This document shows, in pieces, positions 48,855 through 61,900 of a stretch of DNA of 64,000 bases. Source of the stretch: Owenia fusiformis (lineage: Eukaryota; Annelida; Polychaeta; Sabellida; Oweniidae); contig CAIIXF020000001.1 of assembly GCA_903813345.2 (NCBI GenBank), positions 60,128,270-60,192,269 on the forward strand, read 5' to 3'. The notes beneath the pieces were generated by a model, which saw only the letters and a program-made list of their open reading frames with translations, ran no database searches and was not told where the DNA came from. Made by a program: the position numbers and the translations under genes. Each line of letters opens with the position of its first letter. Positions within the stretch are counted from its first letter, which is position 1.

Positions 48855-51820
48855 AGGACGACGATACCTGAATGTTAAATTCAAGTAAAAATTGTGCAGT
48901 ATAAATGCAAGATATTCACGAACGTTCGTGATACTAAATCATGCTCACTTGAAATTGCGACAGGTGGAAATTATATAGTTCCAAGAATATGCATATATTT
49001 TTAATCGAGAGCAATCACTGAACGAGATACGGACGTTTGATTGTGATTGATGGTTGGAGTTTGAAGTGCTTAATGAATCACTTAATGTCGTAATGGAAAG
49101 ATTGCGTCTGATTGTCGACATTTAGATGTTACCATGCACAGGAAGAAATAACAGATTACCTTATATATCCAAGAGTTATATATCTCCCGTTATATGGAAA
49201 TTTACTTACCGGTGGAAAGCACAGAAAACTGAAGTAATTTGCAAGACGAGTAACTTGATTGCCACTCGTTCACTTAGTCCATTCATCATGGCCTTTGTGA
49301 TGAAGTTTGTATATTTCATCTGGAGTCTGATCAAAGGTCACACAAGCAAATCAGATGGAAGCCGATCCATCACCTCGGTGTTTGCATTTAAGGATTTTGT
49401 TCGTCTACTTTATCTTCACAATGATCGACCCACGTTCTTATGCAACACTAGTAGAATATACGTTTGTCATGAATCCAATTTAATCAAACCCAGACAAGGA
49501 ACTATATCTACTTAGCAAACTATATTATACCCTTTTTACTGATGATAGTATTTATAGTTCTGTCCTTCGCCTTGGGCTCTTAGGGGCTGCTACTGCTAAC
49601 GCCCTAAAAGGTAGGACAACTAATGGACGGTCATCTCTACATAATGTAGGTTCATGTTTGAATTATGAATTATTCCCCCACCCTCTCTTAAACCTGGTAA
49701 TATGGAGAAACTTCAATCACATTACCGACGTATAAAATGAATGTATCAATATCTTCACTTACATTCTTTTACTGACATTTTGATATCCTTATTTCATATA
49801 TAAAGCTACGTCATATTCAAGTGTTATTTTCTTACGAATATATGCCTATTGAAGGAAACTCATTAATACTTTTCTCTAAAACTGCCAAAGGCAAATTGTA
49901 TTTATTTCGATGACATATGAATCTATCAATTCGATTTTGTATACGTTTCCTAAATTAGCCCATATTTATCATCCAAAGAACAATGAAGATGTTCGCAATT
50001 ATCTTCTCCGCATCAATTGGAAATAGGGACTTTAGCTCTGGTAATAATACGTTTAAACGTGATAAGGAAGGAAAACAGGAACCAGATAACAATAGGCCAC
50101 TTGTTTCTCTCCATGCAGACTTGGATTTAATATCCTCAATTGCAGTACAATTAGTAATGTCACTTTTCCTAAGATTTACTTATATTTGTTGAGAAAAACA
50201 AAAGCAAAAACGAAACTTCCTCAGTCAGATGATTATGATAATTACATTGTCTGTTAGATGACTAAATGTCAAGAATATTCCTTCATCACTCACAGAATTA
50301 TTTTGTGTTTATCTCATTCAATTATTGTGTCACCCTGTATACCGTTACGAGTTATTTGCTTCTCCGGCAATGACTGTTAACAAGATGTAGAATGTGAAAC
50401 AATAATGTTTCTTGGATTGTATTTTACAAGTGGCATTACTCGGTGCCATTTGTCTTTATGCAGACTTATCACACATTTAAAAAGGTGAGTCTTATTTTCT
50501 AAAAGGACGCATATTAATAGTGACGATGCATCATCTAAAAATCGACCTGAACGAAAATTAATGGACCTGCATTTCAAAAAGTGGCCTCTCAAATTTCAAG
50601 AAAGAGCGCAAATTCTTTTCCTACAACCAACATCTTTCCCTGTTCGCCCGCTGCACCTGTAAAATACACCTATGATTACATGTGCATCAAGTTTTAATAT
50701 TTACCCCCTCTCGAGATCTTTGTTGCATTGGATGAGCAGGACACATGCTTAACTGCATTAACTTTTAGTAATTATCCATAGAGACGTTGATTGAACTAAA
50801 TAAATAATTGAATGTAAAATCTGTTGATAAGCTATATATCTATGCACATGACAACGTCTACAGTTTAATTATAATATACAGATGACGCTATTTTATATAT
50901 TCTACTTATGTATCATATCATATTGAATGTGCAGATCAATGTTACACAATACAAATATATAATAGGAAAGCGTATTTTATATGTATTATCTTTGCGACAA
51001 TTGGATGTTTAATGCGAGAAAAATACAGGCAAAATAGTTTTATTTTGTCAATAGGTAAAATATTCATATCTGCCCTCCTGTCGATATTTTATCTACTCGC
51101 ATAAAAGGAATTGAAAAAATCCAATAATTTGTCATTTTCGGGGCGTTTGAATTACCTGCTAAAGCAAAACACTAAGTCAGTTGCGGCTAAGGTAATGTAT
51201 GCGTTTCTTCTAAAGATGCAGCTTTCTTTTATGAAACTCATAAACGAGGACGATAGCCCGATTTTCTAGGTAAGCATGCGAAATAACAAACTCCAGTCCA
51301 GCAATAGTGTTCTAGGAGGATAAATGGTCTCGTATAGGTATGGCACAAACTGTTAGTTGAGCCTTCGAATTAACGAAACTTGTGACATGTCTTTGAAATG
51401 AGAATTTATTATTAAGCGTTATGATACAAATTATGTTTGTATAGAATATCATTGAATATAAAAGCACATGTATACAGAATATACAGTACAAGAAAATCCT
51501 GTGTATATAATTGTAGAAGTATTGAGAGGAAGACAAAGAAATTGTATACCTTTACTGGAATATTTTTTTTTATATTTTACCGAAAAGTAACAGATATAAT
51601 ACGCCATCAATTTCAAAAATTCAATATTACATGACAAACGCAGACGTATACTTGCAATACTTGAAATAATAGTTATTTCATTAGAGTATTTCAAATAGTG
51701 GAATGTCTGGATTGTAAGCATAATACACAGTCGTCCTACAAGCCAGTAGGGAGACATTTACTTCATCTATATATGTTCTCTGGGGCTTGTGCCCAGAAGT
51801 AACCTTCTCATGACAAGATA
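48855..51820. other. Between the convergent genes, probable 3' UTR plus intergenic DNA
   Basis: A 129-codon frame at 49126-49515 has no recognised motif and could be UTR. An orphan mariner-like end GTCACCCTGTATA lies near 50332. Confidence 0.4.
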
Positions 51821-52246
51821 CCGGGTGTCCCAGAAAAAGTAAACCGCTTTTTCGACAATATGTTCCCAGTAATAGAATAATGATTAATCATATTCTGTTA
51901 CACCGGGCTACTCATATTCAAAGTTATAATATATCTGAAAAATTACAACGGACGTATTTCCTGACGGACTTATTTTCCAATGGGACTTATTCTCATGTTA
52001 CACCGGGCTCGAAGTAACCTTCTCATTTCAAGATTTAAATTGAGCACAGGCCGAAATCAGTGATTGGTCCATTGACACTGTTTTTGGCACGCTGTTTTGA
52101 ATTACAATACTCGCATAATTTTCGACTGATCGATTATATATTTTGCAAACTTGTTGATGATACAGATATTCAGAATTATTTTTCAATAAATCCGGTTCAT
52201 CTCTTGCTGACAAAATACTTGTTAAAAAGCGGTTCATTTTTTTCTG
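51821..52246. mobile_element. Mariner-type MITE
   Basis: Ends CCGGGTGTCCCAGAAAAAG and the reverse complement of ACCGCTTTTT-type inner arms, flanked by TA at 51819-51820 and 52247-52248. GTTACACCGGGCT occurs twice inside (about 51897 and 51995). The left flank GAAGTAACCTTCTCAT is duplicated inside at about 52011. Confidence 0.75.
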
Positions 52247-52802
52247 GCACACCCGATACATGTATGAGATGGCATGGACACAATTTGTCATAATTATTGT
52301 AAAACACATATATATCCTAGATCTAAGCTTACAAAAAGCTTTGGATTATACGTTTATAAAAATAAATATTTACATAAAATCTTGGTAAAAATATGTCTAG
52401 TTATTATTTATATGGCCATATTCAACCTACCGTGTTGGCCTTTTTGCCTGTGCATATTACAATAAAAATATAGACTACATATCTGAACCCCCGATCCCAT
52501 GTTTGTTGCTTGATAATATCAATTACAAGCCCTTCATAATATATCAAATGGGCGTCAATGTTACTGATTACGAGATACGCGTAGGTCCGTTCGAATAGTG
52601 CAGCTAAAAATGTTATCATAAAAATACATCCAAAGCAATTAGCTTAAAGCATTCATGGTTTTAAATGTTATAATTTCTTACTCACTTTTGCTTACCAAAA
52701 TAGAAATATAGTCTCTATAAAAGTAAAACTAACAAGTAAAAATGGAGATAAAAAAAAGTCTTTAGAATATGTTCCAAGATGTTCAGGATTCAATTTCATC
52801 TA

Positions 52803-52998
52803 CTAAAGTCGGGTATGTGGCGCTGCAGCATCTGGCTCATATGCAGCGTTGATGATGGCGTCTCCATTAGACCGGGGAGGTCTATAGGCATCATTCATCA
52901 TTTCATCGTGTTTCATCAGCTCTTTCCGTGACCTCTGCGCAACAATCATTGCTCCAACACTATCACCCCACACGTTGATGGTGGTGCGACAACGGTCC
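52803..52998 (-). CDS. EAAT exon 12 (TM8 and C-terminal tail, stop)
   Basis: Acceptor TGTTTCCAG. Encodes residues 477-541: [17 protein letters not shown] carries the substrate and sodium residues, then a charged cytosolic tail ending H-T-R-L and a stop at 52803. No clear AATAAA was found just downstream, so the 3' UTR end is unknown. Confidence 0.95.
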
Positions 52999-55900
52999 CT
53001 GGAAACAAATTTTTGCCCACCCTGTATATCACAAATGATACAGTTCTTCCGTGGGATGAATCTTTTCAAAAGGCATGTCAACATTTCTCTTGTTATTTTA
53101 TTGTCTAATTGTGCATTAAGATACCTGGTCAAATATGGATGCTAGGGAAGAAAGTCATTTAGATTGAAAGGCCGGACGTCTGCTTTTTCAAAAAAATTGC
53201 CAGAAAAAAACGATTATCATTTTGCAAAATCATTATCATGATACATATCAGAGCGGTTTAAACTTCGAAAAACATATCATACACGATAATAAGATAATAT
53301 TGTGAACAAAGTTGTAAAATTATGAACATTTTTAAAGCTACTCTCAATTCAGGTCTTGTTATTCTTACACCTAATAGTTAGCAAATGTGGCAGGAATAGG
53401 GACGATAACAACTGTAATTTCAAAACTAGTTAGAATGACTTACAAGAACCAATCTATGGCAAAGATGAGTCCAATGTCGTCCACGGGGAGTCCAACTGCT
53501 TGGAGAACAATTGCCATGGTGATAAGACCAGCTTCCGGTATCCCCGCTGCACCAATAGATGCCGCTGTGGCTGTCAAGCTGAAACCAAAGAACACAAACA
53601 TGAAGTCGTTGCAATAATGAAATCTTAAATAGAAGTGTTATCTTGAAGTGTTATCATACTGTGCAGAGAACAGTATCTAATTGATTATTAGATCAATTTA
53701 GTGAAATTAGAAATAGAGTTCACCTGATGGTCACGTATTGTCCAGGGTCGAGTGGGATGTTGTTAACCTGCGCAATAAAGATGGCGGCAACAGCTTCATA
53801 GAGGGCGGTACCGTCCATATTTATAGTGGCACCTACTGGCAGGACAAAACCGGTGATTCTCTTGTCAACTTTACAGTTATTTTCCAAGCATCTCATTGTC
53901 AACGGTAGTGTCGCTGAACTGAAAACAAGTAAAACATATTTTATACTTTAATGTGAAGTTATATTTGAAGAAAATCCTATGAGCAATCTTCCCGGAGTGA
54001 AGGTTTATGGCAAAACGTACAAAATTGCTGCCAATGAACACGATTTAAAACCAGCCTACAGAATAGATAACGAAGTGTCGAATTTGATATCCGCTAAATA
54101 TGTATACAAATTTCGTCCTAACTTCACACTCTCTAACCATTTGAAGAAACCGATTAGGTGGTGTGATTCAATTATGTAAATATATGTCTTTTAACATTAA
54201 CTTCTTTCAAAAACTGTGAGATTATAAATAAATGTAGGAATTAATTGATAGATCTCAGTTACCTTGACGCTGTGCTAAATGCATTCATCAGAGCAGGAGA
54301 CATCTTTAGGACGAATTTAAGTGGATTATATCTTGCGAAAATCAAGAGTATTATCGGCAGAACAATGAAGCCATGTGCGAAAAGACCAACCATGACAGTC
54401 ATCATGTAGTAACCTAAAGCATATACGAACATTTAAGATTTCGCAACTCACTTATAGCGTGTTATCATTCCCGTATAACGTATAACTTATGAAGCGTTTA
54501 ATGTTTTCATTTCTCATTCCATTTGGAGTTTGAGTTGTGAAATACCATTAATATTGCTCTTTGTGGTACAATTTTTTTGCAATACTTTTTAGATCGTAAG
54601 AAAATGTAGGGATTCGGAAATTCCATGACATTCCAATATTCTCATACAGTTATTCGTCTGTATATTGATGCAATTATATGATATATTAAATGATTAATAC
54701 TTACCAAGTTGGGTGAGTGTCTGAATCGGGTTTTTCATGCTCACAATTTTATGGGCGATTATAAACATTATTCCAATCGGCGCACACCTATAAACATCGA
54801 TGAAATGTTCTATTTTTCAAAGTACAACGGGATATTTTCAGATCAATTATTATAAAATGAAAAACAATTTTTTTATCTGGCTTTGAATTGGACTTGTATT
54901 ACATTAATATTTCTCACATCCGAACACTGAGCCAAACATTCCGGAACACACGTACAACGTGTACAGACAGTCACAACGTGTATATGGATTGTACGTACCA
55001 GTTGGACGTTATATCGTCTAGAAATCTAGTAGTTTAACTGTGATCTAGATGACAATATTGTATGTACCTTGAGGATTACTCTCGTGCAATTGGGAGAATT
55101 TGGTAATAGATTTGTCCTGCATTACGGGAGATATTTATTAATTAATCTGTTGATGGATCTATCAGCTTGAAAATGAGAACGGTCACATAACTACATCTGA
55201 GACGAAACACGTGAAGGAAAAGACAGTGATTTGAACCTGAAAAAACGATGGGTGACTGTCATTTGATAAGTAGCCACGATCCATTCGTTCACTCTCTTCA
55301 CAGAGACTATCTAATACATCAACTTACCACATAATTCCCATGACCATTTTCATGATGGCGTAGTTGAACGATCTAAACACTCGGATTAACGGCATGCCCT
55401 CGTTATCCGGTAGTCTTCCCAAGCACAATCCAAATATAATACAAAATACGATGATACCCAACACGTTCATTCTCTCGGACTTCTTCACTTTGGGTACCGA
55501 TTTTGAGAAATCTGGTAATTGGTAACTGGGTCCTGAAAAATTAGGTAGTAAGCAGAAACAAGGCATTAACATGACAAAATGTCACCACCTAGTTGCTCAC
55601 TATATTATTAGTTCGATCTTAAGTCAGATTTAAATTTCTCAGGACTTGTAGAAGATTTTGAAAAGAAATTGGTCAATTTGAAGCAAGTTGAAGAAATGCC
55701 TTTTTTGAACCTGAGAAGGTCATTGAAGGTGAAATCTCAAATCTAAAGTCAGATTTGAACTTCTGAGAACTTGTAGATGAATTTGTAGATGACATTGAAA
55801 ATAAATTGGTCAATTTGAAGCAAGTTGAAAAAAGACCTTTTTGACCTTGAGAAAGTCATTGAAGGTCAAATCTTTTTTGAGTCATTGAAGGTCAAATCTA

Positions 55901-58900
55901 TAGTCAGATTTGAACTTCTGATAACTTGAAGGTGATTTTGGAAAACATGGTCAATTTGAAGCAAGTTGAAAGAAGACCCTTTTGACCTTTTTTGACCTTG
56001 AGAAGGTCAATGAAGGTCAAATCTAAAATCTAACGTCAGATTTGAACTTCCAAAAACGTGTAGATGACTTTGAAAAATACTGAAATCAGTCTTAAACAGT
56101 ATTTGTTAAGTTATTGGAAGTTTTAAGAATTTGTTACAGACGCCAAATCTAAAATCTAATGTCAGATTTGAAATTCTGATAATTTGTAGATGATTTTAAA
56201 AAAAATTGGTCAATTTGAAGTAGTTTGAAAAATACCTTTTTGACTTTTTTTTACCTTTAGAAGGTCAATGAAGGTCAAATCTAAAAACTTAAGTCAGATT
56301 TGAACTTCTGAAAACTTGTAGATGATTTTGAAAAAAAACCTGAAGTCAGTCTAAACAGTATTTGTTAAGTTATTGGAAGTTTTAAGAATTTGTAACAGAC
56401 GCCGCACCGCCGATCGCCAACCGCCGCAACAAAAAAAAACGGAGACCACCCCAATATGTCACCACTTTTTGATGGTGACATAAAAATGAATGTTAAAGCA
56501 TGGGTTTTTCTTGAAAGCTCGTGGTTAAAGCTATTGTAATATGCAGTATTTATTTGCAAATGGGCGTTCAGCATGCATAGATTGTGAGTTTGAAAATAAT
56601 CAAAATAATGAAGGAAAACTCTTGAGTTCCAAGCTGTTTCCAAAAAGAAGAATTAATGACACAGAATGAATAAAAAGTATGTCAAAGAGAGAGGATGTTG
56701 CGCGCGTATATAATATGAAACACCCTGTGAACAATGGAACATCATTACGTTCGTACATATGAAACACCCATTAGATTACAAGCGGAAAACACTGTTTAAA
56801 GTCCATCACTTCAGACTGCCTTGTTTATAACGAATCTTGAACTGAATTTCACATCTTTATGCTTAACGAAATCTTGATTCACACAGTTTCAGGACTCGGT
56901 TGAAAGCGACGATGTGTTAAGAGAGCACTTACTTGGTGTTGTAGTATTGGGCGCCATGGTGGTGTTCATAAAAGTCTCGTTCATAGATTGAGGTGGAGCC
57001 ACATTGTAAATTTCAGGAGGATAAACTGACTGTGTCTAAAATTTAAAAAATCTTGAAAATCAAAGAGAAGCATACATTAAATATTGCAGGCCTGATATTA
57101 CTTGGGTGGGTTAGTCGAGTAGAGCGAATCTTGGATGAAACTGATAGTTTATCCATATTTATGAAAATAGGATTGTCCATTGTTCATTATTGAAAAATAT
57201 CAGTTCCGCTAAATCCCTATTACATTGCCGTTTTAATTGTTGATTCCCAAGATTATGACTCAAATGCTACGTCTACTTACCGACCTGAACGTTGATTCAA
57301 GGATATTGTCAGGGAAGCAATTCCTAGAAAAGATAGAGGCATTTTTACTGAGACATAACGTAAGGGGTGACATCTATAGAAACATATGAACTAAAAAGTG
57401 TATATTAAAATTTGAACCGATCTGGACTTGGGAATTTCAGTCACACGACATAAAGTAGGCATAAATGTAACAAATGTTGCCACAGAAGACATATTCAGAT
57501 TATTTTAGGCACTCTCTGCATTGAATTTCCGAAAAATGAGTTTTGTGGCATGATAGCACATGGTTCACCATGTTGAGTAAAATCGACTTGAAAACTTGAC
57601 CTTTGACCTTTATTGTCATACCTGATGAGATCCAACAAAGAATCTATTGGTTCAACGGGCTCTCCCCTGTTCGCTTTGGCCAATTTTTCGGAGCCCTTGT
57701 AACCTGGCTGAATGATCACTACCAGAATGATACCAATGACTACTGCTATGATAGTCGTCGACATGTAATACAAAATGGTCCTTGCCCCTATCCAACCGGC
57801 GGCCTTCAGGTTAGCCATACCTGGATGTAAATGCAGACTTACTTGAAAGGAAGATGCAAAATGAGGCCAAATATGCAATTAAGGAATTGAAATGACCATA
57901 TTAGGTTAAAGGTAATCTCTCATCACACTCCTGCACAATCGAAAGAAGACGACAAGAACAGACATCCTTAAATACTTAACTTAAAAAAAACATTAACATT
58001 GACATAGAATCATCATATACATTGAAATTACAGATATTATATCCCACAGCCTTAAATATGAACGTACCAAAAATAAGACTTGACATGATCAGAGGAAGGA
58101 TCATCATCTTCAGCATTCTAAGGAACATTTCCCCGGGAAACTGGAAGTAGTGGATTTGTTTATCCGTCAAATTCGCGTATCTGGAATATCAGAAACATTG
58201 GTTGGCTACTTGTCTGGTATATGGCATATGTTGTCTGATAATAGATGGGGCAAAGTTAAATAGGAGGGGAAAAGTTAAATAGGTGGTGCAAAGTTAAATA
58301 GGTGGGGTAAAGTTTAATGGATTTGACAAAATCTAATAGGCGAGGCAAAGTAAAATCGGCGAGGCAAATTAAATAGATGGGGTAAAGTTAAATAGGCGAG
58401 GCAAGTTTAAATAGGCGAGGCAGAGTTAAATAGGTGAGGCAAAGTTTAATAGGTGGGGGAAAGTTGAACAGGTTGTCAAAATTAAATAGATGGGGTAAAG
58501 TTAAATAGATGGGGCACAATTAAATAGATGGGGCAAATTTAAATAGGCGAGGTAAAGTAAAATAGGTGAGGCAAATTTGAATGGGTGACGCAAGTTAGAA
58601 TAGACCAGACAAAGTTAAATAGGCGAGGCAAATTTGAATAGGTGACGCAAATTAGAATAGACCAGACAAAGTTAAATAGGTGAGGCAAATTTGAATAGGT
58701 GGGGGAAAGTTGAACAGGTTGTCAAAATTAAATAGATGGGGTAAAGTTAAATAGATGGGGCACAATTAAATAGCTGGGGCAAATTTAAATAGGCGAGGTA
58801 AAGTAAAATAGGTGAGGCAAATTTGAATGGGTGACGCAAGTTAGAATAGACTAAACAAAGTTAAATAAGTGAGGCAAAGTTTAATAGGTGGGGAAAATTT

Positions 58901-61900
58901 AAACAGGTTGTCAAAATTAAATAGATGGGGCAAAGTTAAATAGATGGGCAAAATTAAATAGATGGGGCAAAGCTAATTAGGTGAGGCAAATTTGAATAGG
59001 CGAGGCAGAGTCAAATAGGTAGGCAAAATTAAATAGTTGGGGCAAAGCTAGATAAATGAGGCAAAAATGAGTGGAATCAATATATTTCTATCAATAGACT
59101 TCCTCTTCACAATATAAATTGAAAGAATGTCTGAATTATTATTTATAGACTGTAAAATAGTGGCGAGGCAATTGCCTCTGCTGCCTCATGGCTGGCTACA
59201 CCCTTATCTCAACATTTCGTTCAGTGTACCTGAGTCCTATTCCCATTCCGATGCCTACGAGCATGCCTATCAGCATACACACCACAAACACGATGGATTC
59301 TTTTTTATTGGACATTCCACAGCATCCCTTGTGATCCTGGAAATTCATTTCAGGATCTCCGATGACCTAGAAAGAAAGGTGAATCTATTTAAAAGTTCCA
59401 ACGTCATATTGTGAATGGTGAATATAACATCTAAAAGTAAAAAAATATGTGATGACTCAGAATATGAGTATCCAAAGTTTATTGATACGAAATTCAATAT
59501 CTCATTTTTGGAATAAAATTCACGTCTACGAGGGATCTCAGACAGTCACATTTTGTGAGTCAATTCATGGAAGCCAACATGCCTTTTCCAAATTTTCTTC
59601 ACAGGCAACCTTTTAACATTAAATAAAAACCATTATTACCCGGATAACTTTATCTATGGCAATATCAGCTACTTTTTACTTTACATTAATTTGAGTTGAT
59701 CAATTGGTCTGAAATCAAACTTGTTGTCATGCATTTTCATGACCAGAAAAGTGAACGTTTTGAGGGTAAGGTGACACTCCACAGGTAATTTTATATATGT
59801 ATTGGACAATCGGTTGGTATTTATTTATACACGCCATAAAAATATGTTCAATAAGATATGTTAGAAATAAGCAATCATGGTATGCATAGCTTCAATACTC
59901 GCATTATACCAAATGTCATTATACCAAATATCTTAATGTTTATTGCACTTGTGCCATAGGGCTATAAAAGCCAACCTCCATATTCCATTCTAACCATTCA
60001 AATATTAATTCAATTGAAATTCAGTCGACTGAACCCTGATATTGTCTTTGACTTTACACTATAAATTCTATTCTTACAAAAGAGGCGTTTTCATACGTTC
60101 ATTCGACACATACCAAATCAAGATCTTTCCATCTTCCTACTCCCACAAGCTGTACTAATATGTAATTACAGGGTGTTCCGAAAGTATGGTACCCCCCTGG
60201 GCAGACATACACCAATGTCTCCATAGGATGTGCCACATATAATTTAAGCTTATTCCAAGTTACATTAATCTGCCAAGTATCACGGTTCAAGCCGCTACTA
60301 TATTGTGGAAAAAGTAATGCAGATATTTCAAAATTTAGTGTTTGTGTTTGTGTTCTTCATCCTTGAAAACAACTTTCGCTTCGCTCGTTGGAGTTGGCGT
60401 TCACCCGAAAGGTCTAAATCCTCTAACTGGCTTGAAGCTCATTAACACTATTTGCATCCCTTCCGCCTTACATGGTTGTGAACTGTGGAATGAATTGACA
60501 ACCTCCCAGTGCCTAATAATACAACGGGCCTACCGATTTATCCTCAAGCGCTTGCAAGGCCTATACAGATGCACGAAGACTGATATTGTACTTGGACTTT
60601 TAAACTGTAAAGACATTCTTCAAATTATTGAATTAAAAAAATTATCTTTACTTGGGCGAATCTGCAACATGGGCAACACTGTTACAAAGAACATATTCTT
60701 ATTTCGTGCACATCTATGCAGAACAGAAAATGCTTCCCATAAACAAAAAGGTTTTATACCAGACATCCAAAACATACTTCAGAAGTACAGTCTAAATGAA
60801 TACTTAGAAAGATTTTTAGATGACGGGTACTTTCCCCCAACAAAACTATGGAAATTGATTTGTAAAAATAACGTTCAAATACAAGTTGAAGCTAGCATCA
60901 GCACTCTAAGGTTGACCAAAGTCGAATTATCTAACAATATCATATGGACTACTGGTCAAAAACATCCGCATCTATTAGAATACTGTTACACACTAGCGAA
61001 ACTAGTAGCACTTCCTGAAGACAAAGAAACCAATCATTTATGTGAAAAATGCGGAAATTTATTTAAAGATACAATAAATCATTTACTCTTTCAATGCTGC
61101 TGTGATGCTGTCTGCAAAGGTATGACCATGCACGACTTAGTATGTGACCCCCGCGACGCTGATGAAGACACAAGCGACAAAATAGCAGCATTAAGTAAAA
61201 TTTTGCCACAAATACACAAATTGATTTTTGTAAACGGAATCTCATTGGTTCCAGCGTTTCCAGATTAAAGCGATAATAATGTAAGGTGTTAGAGCTTTCT
61301 GCTCAACATAAATGTATAAATGATGTAAATAACTACCATTTTTAAAAACAAAACATAAACAACCTTCGTTTGAAAGTTTTTTATACACTTTATTAACCTG
61401 TAATTACGTTGTAAAATGATCCATGAATAATGGGAAATAAAGATATAATAATAATAAATATCATTTTACTATCCTCGAAACACCTCTGACCTGAATGTGA
61501 CTGAAGATATGGGTGCCATCGTCAAGGATTGGATGGGTATTGAGTTGGAAAAGGGGACCGAGATAATCCAAGGAAATCCTTCTAAAGTGCCTTAAAATGG
61601 TTTTAGAGGATTACAAAACTGCAACAACCCTTTTTAAAGCGCGTTTAAGGTCATATACAAGAATCAGTAACTAGTCGAGGGGAGGACACACTGACTATTA
61701 ATCAGAGACATATAAAACATCTAATATATACGTGTACTGAATTTGATATTGACCAAACACTAAATTTTGAAATGCCTGTAACATTTTCCCATTTGTGAGT
61801 TAAATCATGATGGCAAATCAATGTAAAGGATATGCTTTAAAATGATATATGACACATACTATGGAGACATTGTTATCTCTGCCTATGGGGAGGGGTACCA

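Noticed and set aside
49126-49515. 129-codon plus-strand frame
   Set aside because: No recognisable motif, no splice context, composition like the flanks; probably 3' UTR or chance.
51449-51757. 102-codon minus-strand frame
   Set aside because: Low-complexity Ile/Tyr/Ser-rich; looks like chance in AT-rich DNA.
53906-53914. Alternative acceptor for EAAT exon 10, 5 nt downstream
   Set aside because: It would break the reading frame and destroy the conserved SSSATLP segment.
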